NCBI GenBank assembly: GCA_029948255.1
Contig: JALIZF010001710.1
Location: 1 to 64,000 of the forward strand
DNA: 64,000 nt
Direction: 5' to 3'
Source of the DNA: Telmatactis stephensoni
Lineage: Eukaryota > Cnidaria > Anthozoa > Actiniaria > Isophelliidae
In this document: positions 21,038 through 33,000 of the stretch, piece after piece
Position numbering within the stretch: the first letter of the stretch is position 1
Layout: every line of letters starts with the position of its first letter
Made by a program: the position numbers and the translations under genes
The notes under the pieces: generated by a model
Told to the model about the DNA's origin: nothing
Seen by the model: the letters and a program-made list of their open reading frames with translations, nothing else
Database searches by the model: none

Positions 21038-24000
21038 TTAATACTGGTAATTCAAGTTTTTGTACCAGTTTCCTTTCCTGTTATGATAGAAGTGAAAGAG
21101 CTTTGGCCACTTAAATCTTTCAGATTCTAACTTTGCATTCAGCACCCTAAAATGAAATATAACAGTCTGAGTTGCACCCCGAAAAATTCAAGAATAACAT
21201 TCACAAAACTTGACAAAAATATATCAACGTACAGTAAATTAACTTGCCGTGAAGTGAATATGGTGATCAGGACGTCACACTGCCATGTGGGATTCACTGA
21301 GCATGCTCGTAGTATCTCGAGGTGTGAACCAATATCCCACATAGCTGGGTGACATCTAGCACCATATTCACTTTTCTCAGTAGAAATTTAACCATTATCC
21401 AGTTCACCATGCTGACGAGGCCCAACAAGGCCAAAACAGCTGTCCACGGTTTCTTGACTAGTCACGTTATGATTAAGTCTGGTTTATATGAACGACGGAA
21501 GCAGAAGCAACATGCAAAGGCTCAGTAACGCAATGCCGATGATCTTCTCTACCGAAATGCATTACTGAGTCTGCAGTGTTTTGCTCATCTCAACAACTCA
21601 ACTCACTAGCTGCTGACGTCACAACAGTCTAAAAGGTAAAACATCGCGCCCAAAATGTTAAATATAGATAAAATTGATGTTTAATCGACGATTGTACATC
21701 AATTTTATCTAAAATAGCCAAAAACAAAGCACTTATTCAAACGAAATGAAGTGTTCGAATCGAACAAAACAATGGAGGTTTTTACACTGATCGAGGCAAA
21801 CCCGAAAGTTTTGAAAGTCACAAACCAACTTTTGCAGATCAGTTTTTACCTTTTTTTTTTTCAAAATTGCAACTGCAACCTGGTGATTCTAGTCGAATAC
21901 AGTTTGTACATCGTCACACTACTGAGTGTAAACAAGATTCTTCAGTTTCCCAGTCCCTACCTGTCAAGTAGGTCCCAGTCTTCTCCTCCCCAAGAGTATG
22001 TATAGCGCTTTTCATCTTCTCCACCAAATCTGTCCCAATCTTGTTTATAAATACCAAGTAATCCATACCCAGCAGGATCCCATTTACCTAGGGGAGACAA
22101 CACGGTTTGGTTACTTAGGGCAGGATAGAGGAGAACCCATCTGATTTAAATGACCTGCTTTGCTAGATTCGGCCAAACGATCCAGGGTTTTTTACATGTA
22201 TATTAGAATGATTTAGCAAACGCGACGCGACGCGTGAACAGGACGTTAGATGACGAATTCAGTTATCACATTCGTTCGTTGCGTGACTATCGTGACAACG
22301 TCGCGACGCCAAGTTCAGGACGCCATTTTGACGCGATGTTAAAGAGGACGCCGCGCGTGCTGACGAATTTTGTTCGAAATGACCGTTGACGTCGCCGGTC
22401 ATTTCGATAATTGGGACTAAAGCAGTGAAAATGTGTTTTGATATAGACAATCTAGGTAACAGTATCAATGTATGATTCAAGTAGACGGTTGTAAACTACC
22501 TGAAAGCAGTGAGGTTTATAATTGTAAATTAAGGTAAAAGGTCTTATAATAAAGTTTCCATTATTATTATTATTACTTCTTACCATCGGGATAAAGCTCT
22601 GATGTAGCGCATTTAAGCCTGAGAAGCTTAGGGAAAAATCCTGATTTTCCTTTGATTGTGTGCTGGAGAAAAGAAAATAGATAATCTGGTTATGTGGCTA
22701 CCCTGAAGTCTCACTGGTACATTAGAGCAGTTTTCGCGTGAGTCTGACCTTGTCATGCAGCGTCGTATAACAACGTGATCGAGTCGAAGGTGTGCAAGGG
22801 CGTCATTACGAAGACAGTTATATAGTTACATACTGCATAAACACGAAGCAGCCACCATACGACCCATGTCCGATCAGTGAGCACAGCTTAGATCGAAACT
22901 AGTTCGTTTTTACTGAGGGAGGAAAAACCGGAGTATCCAGAGAAAAAAACCCTCGAAGCAAGGGAGAGAACTAACAACAAGCTCCAGCCACTGTGATGCC
23001 CCGTCCGGGAATCAACCCTGGGACCACAGAGGTAACAGACCGGCGCTCTCACCGCTCGGCCACCCTTGCTTCCTTAGATGATAGCATTTATTGGCAACTA
23101 TTGTATTTACACGAGAAAAAATGCGAGTATGTCATTTTGGAAGCAGTAGAAACTTTAGAGAATTTCCTAATAGCGGAGCTCCCGCGCGGAGCGGAGCACC
23201 TGCATACTTAAGAAAAAGTGGTAAACCATCAAGTTGATTTTTCATGGCTTACACCAGAGAGCCCATGATCGAGTACGTCCGTCTGTACGTCCATGTACAT
23301 CGCAATGCTGATTGGCTGAAGGGAAAAGAAAACAAAAGAGTTATCCCTGCTACCAGGGACAACTCGCCTTAATGCCAAAAACTGAGGTAATAAAGATAAC
23401 TTGCTTCTCTCTACGTAGCAGCCTTGTTAGACTGCCTTATCAAAATTTCATACTGCATGCGCACTGATTGGTTGATTTTTCGTAAATCCAGGGAAATCCG
23501 AGCGCCAGCCCCAAATCCGAGGTCACCTGGCTGAAGGTCTTAATGGGGGTATAGCTTTGATGGTTGACGGTCAGAATTTTGCCTTTTTGACGGTTAACGG
23601 TAAGAAATTCGGTGTTTTGACGGTTGACGGTTAATTCTATTCTTTGACGGTTAAAATACAGGGTAGTAAACGAGGTATATATTTTTTTCAGTGATCCCGA
23701 TCCCAGGGCTAAAATTGTAATCCTTGATCCCCAAAATAAGGACAATTTTGATCCCTGATCCCGTCTTAAAAAAGTGATCCCGTTTTCAAAATTCTAAAGA
23801 CAGTGATCCCGATCCCAAGGCTAAAAATCTGATCCCTGAGCCAAAAAAAAAATAATAATAATAACGCTGATGTGATCCCTGAGCCCCAAAATAACACTGA
23901 TCCCTGATCCCATATACCTCGTTACTACCCTGAAAATAAGTCAATCAAATATTAGTAACCAATAGTTAACCATCAATTTTTATGAAACTACTTTGCTGTT

Positions 24001-27000
24001 GCAACTTGTTATCAATCTTGCCCGTTTCTTGTATTGCGGTTAAATATTTGACCAGAAAATAGAATGAATATATGCTGCATTAGGCGAAATTCGATATGTT
24101 GAAGGATTAGTTCCAGGCCCGTCGCTTGGTTCGAAAGTTCGAACGCCCCCACTTCCCACAGAAAACAGCCGCTTAGCTTAGGCTACTCAGTAGTACTTTT
24201 CCTTAAGAAACTACAGTCACATTGTTAAATTTCTCCCTAAATGAACCTTTGGTAAATGCTGGTGAATTATGGTTTTACTAAAAACCCCGACCTTTAGCTC
24301 TTTATTTTAACGATTTCTTAGTTTTACAGCTGAAGTATTTTTCACTATTTTCTATTTTTTCATAAGACTTCATAATCTTTTCATTTTTCTCCTTTTTTTC
24401 TCTCTCTTTTAATTTACAACTAATTTTGATTTTGAGACAGAAAAAGAAAAAGAAAAGAAAAAGAAAAGAAAAAAAAAAAAAAAAAAAAAAAAAGAAAAAA
24501 AAAAGAAAAAAAAAAAAGATGGGCTCTTAGCCGGTTTTGAACCCGGCTCTTACATCTGCTCATTTGCTTCACAGTTCAAGGGTTTTCCAACTGCGCCACG
24601 GGATAGCGTAATTTGCACAACAATAGACAGCCAATTCACAGGATACACTAGGTTATTTTGTCCTCCAAATTCCTCAGTAGACCAGTTAGTCTAGTGGTAA
24701 GGTTCAGTCATTTACGGCCTGGGATCCGACTGTTTCCTCCCTCTTTGATCGCGAAGCTTGCTGCGTTCTACCGATAGCGCGGAAGGGGCCGAAATCTTCT
24801 TCCTATACGTAACATGCGATGATTCAGCAATTTGTTTGGATGCATGGTCGATTTTTTGGGGTTTTGCATAAGATTAGCATACTAATTTCTTTGGGTAACG
24901 GGTTCGAGTCCTGCCTGCGCCAACAAATTAACTTTTCTTTTTTTCTTTTTCTTTTTTTTCTTCTTCTTTTTTTTCTGCTTTTAATGGATTCCATTTCTCT
25001 TCTCTATTTTTTTCTTGGCTTAAAATACAGGTTTCAACAAAGAAAACTACATAAACTCTTTACATGAGCTTGATGCTTTCAAATTTTGCATAATTTAAAA
25101 GAAACATGCACATTCTTTGAAACTATGAAGAGTTACCTAAAAAAATTCATTCCACTTTCCAAAAGCTAGCGGGAGCTCTGAAGCATTCCCTAACCCTAGC
25201 CGAAAATGCTGGAAATCGAACCTCCCCTATCAATATGCTTGCGACGAGCCAGCAGTTCTGGACAATGTGAAGTTCAGTAAGACTATTATAAAGTTTTAAC
25301 GGTATTTAAATAGTAAAATTTTTATGTCTTAAAAAATACGCACATTTGGGAAAAAAAACTTAGAACAATTGTTCCAGAGTGTATATATTTGACGGTTAAT
25401 TTTTTTGGCGGTTGACGGTTAAAATTTAGGGCGTTTGACGGTTGACGGTTAACCCCATTGAGACCCACCTGGCTAGATCAGAAGGAAGTTGGTCAACGCG
25501 CGCAAAGCACGATGGTCGATACTCAACTTTCTTAATTGTTAGTCTTCTGTGACGTCTTCTCTGAAGTCTTCTCTAACCTGTGAAGACTTCTGGCGGATTT
25601 TCCAGTAAAATCATTGAAGATTTTTGAAAAGAAATCACGTTCACTTACAAATAAGTTGTGTAATCAAGCGAAAAAGAGCGGGAAAATGAAAACTGTGTCA
25701 CCGCATATGTGTTATCATTGACGCCATTATTAGTCTATATCAATCTGTTTTTCTTTTTTTCTCTTGTCGCACAAAACTGTAAATATCTCCGAAACGCTTA
25801 GATGTGGGGTTATGTGGAGTTCGTTTTTTAGATAAAACAGACATTTTTCTAATGATTTCAGATGTTACAACGAATCCACAAACAACAAAAATTGAGGGGA
25901 AAAAACCCTTTTTTTTTGGGTCTCCTTTTTTGCTTGACGATGATTTACGTTATCGGGAAAAAGTGCGAATCTCCTTCAATTTCTCGCGGATAACGTGTAT
26001 TATAAGCTTTAAGATTTTTACAACGGCTGTACCATCTGTGCATATTGAGATGATTTCCCAGCGAAAACGGTATTTGTATAAGAAGAAACGAAAATAAACA
26101 TGCATTTTCCGGAAGCTCCTGTCAATTTTGTTGACTTCCGGCAAAACATGTTTACAAAATTTTGCGCGTTATGATTGGCTTATTTTTGTCACGTGCCAGT
26201 TGACCAACCTCCTCTGTCTGTAGATCAAAATGATAGAAGAATCGCGATACAAGCTTTATAATCTTTCTTTTTTTGAGCCTTTTGCAAAATGGAACCTTTG
26301 TTGGCCAATTACCACAGGAAGCCCAATTCATTTGAATAAGAATAAAACGTCAAAACAAAATAAAATCTAAATGGGAGCTCCGCTATTAGATAGTACCTGA
26401 TTTTTAAATTAACCCTTCTTATGCGGTTTTGTCGCAATTTGAAGGTACTACGATCGCGTTTTCTGCTGAGTTTGTTCAATATATCTGTGGCTTCCTTTAA
26501 TGTTTTTGACCCCTGACTTCGCTTGTGCACGCTAAATCGTAGTGAATTCTGGGAAACACCGGTAAGGTGAATTCCTGCCGTAAATGTACCGTACCGTTTT
26601 CACAGTCATACAACAAGCTGCCCTAGTATCTTGAATTTTCCTTACCTTTCTAATAATATCAAAGAAGCACGGTGGTATAGTGATGTGAAGATCCATCAGA
26701 AATATTATACTGTTAGGATCCTAAGCAAAAGGTAAAAGTAGTGTTTTTACCACATGCAACTTGTAATTTTCTCGCCTTTCTGATTGGCTGTCGATCAGCT
26801 ATGATCAATAAGAGGACAGACACATAGATCTGATTGCGTCATCTGTCACGCAAAGCAAAGTCAAACTTTTTGAAGTTTTTTGAAAAGAGAAGACTTAATT
26901 TTACATTTTTGAGCCAGTAGAACGACTACAAATATTGTAAGTCTAATTCAATGTTTAATTTTGCCTCGAAAATCGATAGCTATTAACAAAACCGCCAGGT

Positions 27001-30000
27001 TACGCTCATAACATTTACAGAGCCCGATAAAAATTTACAGAATTTCGCGCTGACAGCCAATCAGAAAGCGAGAAAATTTTAAGTTGTGGTAAAACGTAAA
27101 TTTCTGTCAATATTGCCGTGTAGTCCAGTCCCAGACTCGCGGAGAAAGAGAGTCCAGTATAACTTGCATGCGCATGTGCAAAATGAGCCAATCAATTGAT
27201 TAATTAGTATTTTGCGAGCTTGCAATATGCAAATGTCAGTGTTTGGTAGCAGTGGTAGTGATGCGTATCGAAAAATTCACAAATACGTCTTTCCCAACTG
27301 TCGATCCGTAAATAGCCTGTAACTGCTCAAACTTTGGTAAAAGATTATAGTTGGTTTTTCCAAGTGCATAGCTCACTGAATCAACAAATGGCTTTCCGAA
27401 ATGAGACTGATATCGTGTATACAAAACACTTTCTTCTTCAGCCATCTTGAATCATTAGATGATTTTTAGGATTTGCAACCACGCGATCACCACATGAATG
27501 TGGTGATCGCGTGGTCACTAAGCTGACATGCGCATGCAAGTTATACTGGACTCTCTTTCTCCGCGAGTCCTGGAGCGGCAAGAAAGAGAGTCTGGGACTG
27601 GACTATATTGCTGTGTTGCAAGTCACGTCACTGCAGCCATCTTGGATGAACTTCAACAAAAGATTTCTCGTTAGTGTATGTTGCTCGTTCATCCAACATG
27701 GCTACCGCTGGCTTTGTATATTTTCATTTTCAAGGGAATAACTGAAACCAGCAATTTATAAAGCTGACTATGAAAGCAGGCTCGTAACATGGTATATTTT
27801 TGTCTCACTGATCCCGGGCTTTTACGGAAATTTTGATCCCTGAGTCCATATTTTTAGAAATTTTTGATCCCTAATCCTTGGTGCACTGAAAAAATTGAGC
27901 TGATCCCTGATCCTGACCCAATGTCCCTGATCTTCGATCCCACCCATTTGATCCCTGAGCCCTGGCCTCTGATCCCTGATCCTGCATGGCCATAATTTGG
28001 GGCTCGATCCCTGATCCCATATACCATGTTACGAGCCTGATGAAAGGTTGCAGGGGGAATGCTGCATGGATATGCCAATGAGCAATAGCACGAGATGACT
28101 TGGTTTATCTCTTTTAGTTTTCATGTTCACCTTAACTGTTGCGGCACCATTGTTTATGGCTAGAGTTTTGATAAAAGGACCATCCATTTCTACCAACGTG
28201 TAGCTACCAAAAACAAGATGGTTATTGTAATCCGTTCATTATTGCATGCACATTACTTGATGGTGACTATCCATCCAATTTAGATAGGTGAGCTGATTAG
28301 GAGACCAATTATGATCAGAAACCTGATAAATTTTAATTTTAGGAAGAAGCTCTAACAGACAATATATGTTCTCCGAAGCCGTATAATGCAGAATGATACC
28401 CCTGGGTTCCCGACCATCCTAAGCAGAATACTTGAGGTACAGGAAAACCCCTTTATCTCATCATCCTATTCGATATATTCGATATATTGGGGATTCACCG
28501 AGAACACTGATACTTGAATTGGAGGAACGTTAAAGAACCCACAGCACTATTCGGGGAGAGTAGGCCATGAAGTTGCCTGCAGCCATGTTTGTGGTCAAAA
28601 TAATATACCTTTAATATACCTCTTCCCCCAAGAGAAATGAAATCTTTTGTCATTCAAAAACCTTCTATATTGTACTTGCCCACAAACATGGCTGCCATGA
28701 AACCCCTCTATAGGACCCACTCTCAATAAGAGAAAAGCTGTTGTGGTGTCACTGCCTTCGTAGGAAGGAAAAACCTACAAACTAAACTAAACCGTAGTTG
28801 ACTGAACAAACGATCCATGGAAAATGGGTATTGTTCGTAATATAATAATAACGAGGCCTGTCCTTACAATAACGATTACATGTCAAGGAAAAGTACACAC
28901 ACGCGACGCGCGGCACACGCACACACACACACAAACACGGAAAGGTGATGGCAACCCACCTATTATTCAACACTGAATTTTGTAGATATGCTTTGGCATT
29001 GAAATCTGTACTGTTAAAGTCTACCAGGACTAGGTGGAAGTTTTTCTCGGCAGTGTTTTGGTAGATCTACAAAAATAAAGTAGTTTTTCATCAGTGATTA
29101 TTGTCCTTATCATCTAATCATAATCAGTGTGAGGCTACGTTTGCACGATACCGGTATCTAGTTGCTGCGGTCTGAAACGAATTTCTGTTTACACGGGACT
29201 GGTCTAGTAATGGCCTACTACTCAACTAATCAGCTGTTATTAGTGAAGTATGCGCATAATACACGAAGCAGCTCTTAAATTGGTGCTGTAACTAAAAAAA
29301 AGCCAAACCAGTCGTAGTGCATTTATGTACGTGATGTCAATTATCTGAAACGCTTCCAACCTATAACTTTTGCAGGTTCAGAACTAGGACTGTTTCTGGA
29401 TAAGTGCAATAAGCTAGAACGTGTAGCAGGCGTGGTAGCAAAGGCCTCAGTTTTCAATATTTGGATCCATTTGAATCCAGTCTCGTGTAATCATGCATAT
29501 CCTACTGACATTACTTTTTTGCGTATTATCGCCAGTTATTGCTACATCACTAAGGTACACACAAAAAGTATATCTTATTATTTAGACAGTTTTGTGTGTA
29601 ATATGACTGGATATTTTACGAGTCACGCAGTATTTTAAGGCGCGAACCAAAATACAAGTTGACGAGTAAAATATCCAGCCATATTACACACAAAACTGTC
29701 TAATAAGTTATTCATTATCCAACTGAGCTCAGTTTTACCCCAAAAGGAGATTTTTCTGAAGCGAATTTTCCACTAAATTCGTCTGTTTTTTAAAAAAATT
29801 GGTGACCAAATAACGTCTTTTGGAAAATTGGAACTACAAAGCTCTTGACAAAATGAAGTCTTCAGGGTCGGCAAAAGAAGAAAGTTTGCGACTTTTACAA
29901 GTAAACAGAGCCGTCAGCTTTCTTCAAAACAAATTAAATGCCTTGAAAGTCTCAAGTCAAGTTGGAAACAAAAAAAAAGGTCCACAAAGAGTTTATTCTG

Positions 30001-33000
30001 TTGCTTTTAATATTTATAAGTAACTTTGGAAAGAACATGGCAAGTAATTGGACTAATTAAGGACTATTATATTTGAAGGAATTTACCGTATTCCAGGTTG
30101 AACTTACAGCCTTTTGAGTGCTGTTTCGTACGAAACAATAATCAGTCATTCATCGCTGAGAAAAAGAGCAAGGTTTTTGCGGCATAGTTTTGTTTCATCC
30201 TTACGAGGTTTGGCCAAGAAAAGGAAGGTATGTTCAGTTTTATTGATAACAAGAGTTAACTTGTTATCATTGATTTGTGATTTAAACTTTCTAGCTCAAC
30301 AAAACTCATGCCAAGATTGCAAAACCCGATAGGCTTAACTTTATGAAATTATTTCATTCAAGAACTATTTTACAGCTTACTAATTTCGAAAACTAGGAAA
30401 ATGAAAAGTTTCACGTTCTCAGCGACTACAAAAACCGGTCAAACCAGTATAGAGGGGTAAATTTACTCGCTCCAGTCCTCCTCACGCGATATTTTTACTC
30501 GTCTGTGATGAGTTGGATAATAAGGTACAATATATTTGGTACGATATCAAAAAAATATTAAAACGCTTCACCTTAATAAGCTTGTCTATAAGATACTTGA
30601 CCCATCCTCCGTAGTCTTTCACTGAAATTGAATCATTATCGAATGTTAAAGCATGACCCACTCCAAGTAAAACAGGTTTCCCATTCTCATTTGTGTCAGT
30701 GTACCGGGGTTCCTGTGTAGCCGAACTCTTCGTTTAAAGAACTGTTAGATTTAAAAGATAAATGGCGACTAGGCGGCTACTTGAAAACAAAACGTGTGCG
30801 GGAAGCCGGTCTTTCATTTCTTCCTCCGCCCCAAAAACCGCAGATCGCCAGCAATTAACGCAGACCAAGGGACTCGGGGCATAAAACTTTCGATTAATGG
30901 ATTTACTATGCACTATGCACTAATTTAATTCACGATGTTTAGTTCTTGTGGAAAGAAATAAAAAGAACCGTTTTAGAGAAAGCTGGTTGCTCGCCCCAGT
31001 GAGAAATCACTATCAATAGAGTGTTTGCCAACCTACCTGGTAATATGATGTTAACCTTGGTCTCATGATTCCATTGAAATCCCTCAGGGTAACAAAGGTC
31101 TGTTGTTATGTTTCCGCTATCCTCGGCAAACGTTTTGTTGAATTTAAAGACATACTCTGAGAGTCGTATTGATATATCTATAAGGAATCAGAAATATAGC
31201 AGAAATCCGCCATTGTTCAGAGGTCATAATGGAACCAAAACTATCATGCTTGAAAAGGATGAAGGAATTTGGAACTGTATTCAATATGGCGGAACCTTCG
31301 ATGTACTATCTACGATCTTCGATAGAAGTTTGAATCAAAAATAATTTAGGGAAATGTTTTATTTTGTTTTGTCTGTTTGTTTATTGTTTTTGTTTGTTTG
31401 TTTGTTTGTTTGTTTATTTATTTGTTTGTTTGTTTATTTATTTATTTGTTTGTTTGTTTGTTTATTTATTTGTTTGTTTGTTTGTTTGTTTGTTTGTTTG
31501 TTTGTTTAGAGAGTGGATACTGCGAGAGTTAATCATCAGATAACTGTGTTCTTAGGAGCGAAGAGGAACAGGCATTTCAATATCCTTCCTCCTCATTTTA
31601 ATGCCATTTTTCTCCCTCCTCCCCAATTCGGCCATTTCTCCTTCACATAAGTCATAAGTGTTTTCCTCCCTCCTCCCAAACCAATTTTTCTGCCTCTTTT
31701 CTCCCTCCTCCCTACTTTTTTCGGGCTATTTCTCCCTCCTCCCTAAACCGTTCCTCTCCGCTCTCTTAGCTAGGGCATATTCTGTGTACTAACTTGTATC
31801 TTTCATTTCCAATTCCTACAAGAAGAAAACGTAAATACAGGTAAGCAAATTGAGATTGACATCAAATCCTACAAGTATTGATACCTCAAAGTACGTCACT
31901 TTGAGGCAAAGTAGCTGTCGATCAAATATCAGCTTACCAGTTCAAGCAAATAGCGATTGCCTCTCACTTTGTCTGTCTTCCTCTCAATGTTCAGAATTTT
32001 CTTCAATTTGTACTGCTGTCTAAAAATAGACGAAGTGCAATTCATTAGATATAATTAAAACTCCTATCACCCATATTTTTTTATTTTCTAAATTAGTTCT
32101 TTTTAGAGAGCATAGTGAAGATGTTTTTATCCTGGTCTTCCTTACCCCGTATTTTCTGAGATATGAAGGTTTCAAATGTGTAAATGCAAATTTCATGACG
32201 TCAGAGGAGGGAACACTGCGAACTTCTCATGGATTTTACAAAAAGAGGACTTCAATTCGAGAGCCAGATTATTTATACTAGACAACAGACATCACCAATT
32301 AAAATGAGTTACAAATGGAAAAATACAAGTAATTTAAATTATCTTGTTTTTGTATAATAAATGTTACTCCTCTTACGTCATCACATTTGCATTTTGACAT
32401 TTGAAACCTTTATGATATCTCAAAAAATATGAAGTGAGGAAAAACAAGATATAAAAATTTACACTATGCTCTTTACCAAGAACTGAATATGAAAATAAAA
32501 AAATATGGGTGATCAGGCACTTTAAATATGTCCATCGCCGTCTTTTCATAAGTCACAATTGTATATATATATATATATATGTATAAATGTTGTTAAAGTT
32601 GTATATGATTCAAGTAGACGATTGTAAACTACCTGAAAGCAGTGAGGTTTATAATTGTAAATTAAGGTAAAAAGTTATGTAATAAAGTTTCCATTATCAT
32701 CATCATTATCATCATCATTATTATTACCATTATTATTCATTTTGGTTCTGTAGCTTCTTTTTCTACGTTTTTACTGTATCTTTTCTAATAGTTTTACTTG
32801 TTCGCAATTTTTTCATCATTTTGATTTGCTTTCAGTATCATTCGCCACCTCCCTTTTGCAGTCTTTTACTAGTATTGTTTCTAAGATCGGCTCGCGAGGT
32901 CTTACCCTTTAGAGATGCTAAGTTTGTTCATGTATTCAGCAACAATAGCATCGACTTCCTAATAAAGTAACCAAACCATTGTTATTTTAATTCATAGAGC

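Larger units (their letters stand above)
23536..25465. mobile_element. 1.93-kb element with 9-bp TSD and GACGGTTGACGGTTAA repeats at its ends
   Basis: GGTCTTAATGGGG at the left is inverted as CCCCATTGAGACC at the right. CACCTGGCT is duplicated outside (23524-23532 and 25466-25474); three extra bases (GAA) follow the left copy. A 9-bp TSD is typical of Mutator-like elements. Both ends carry repeats of GACGGTTGACGGTTAA type. The interior has a second, nested element (23659-23932), A-rich and T-rich tracts and tRNA-like pieces, but no transposase. It lies in the B4GALNT-like intron between exons at 26646 and 22662. Confidence 0.8.

Noticed and set aside
30572..30707. Longer version of the B4GALNT-like exon, with its acceptor near 30707
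   Set aside because: The frame from that acceptor does not fit the phase left by the exon at 31037. The acceptor at 30621 restores the frame and the family pattern [12 protein letters not shown].
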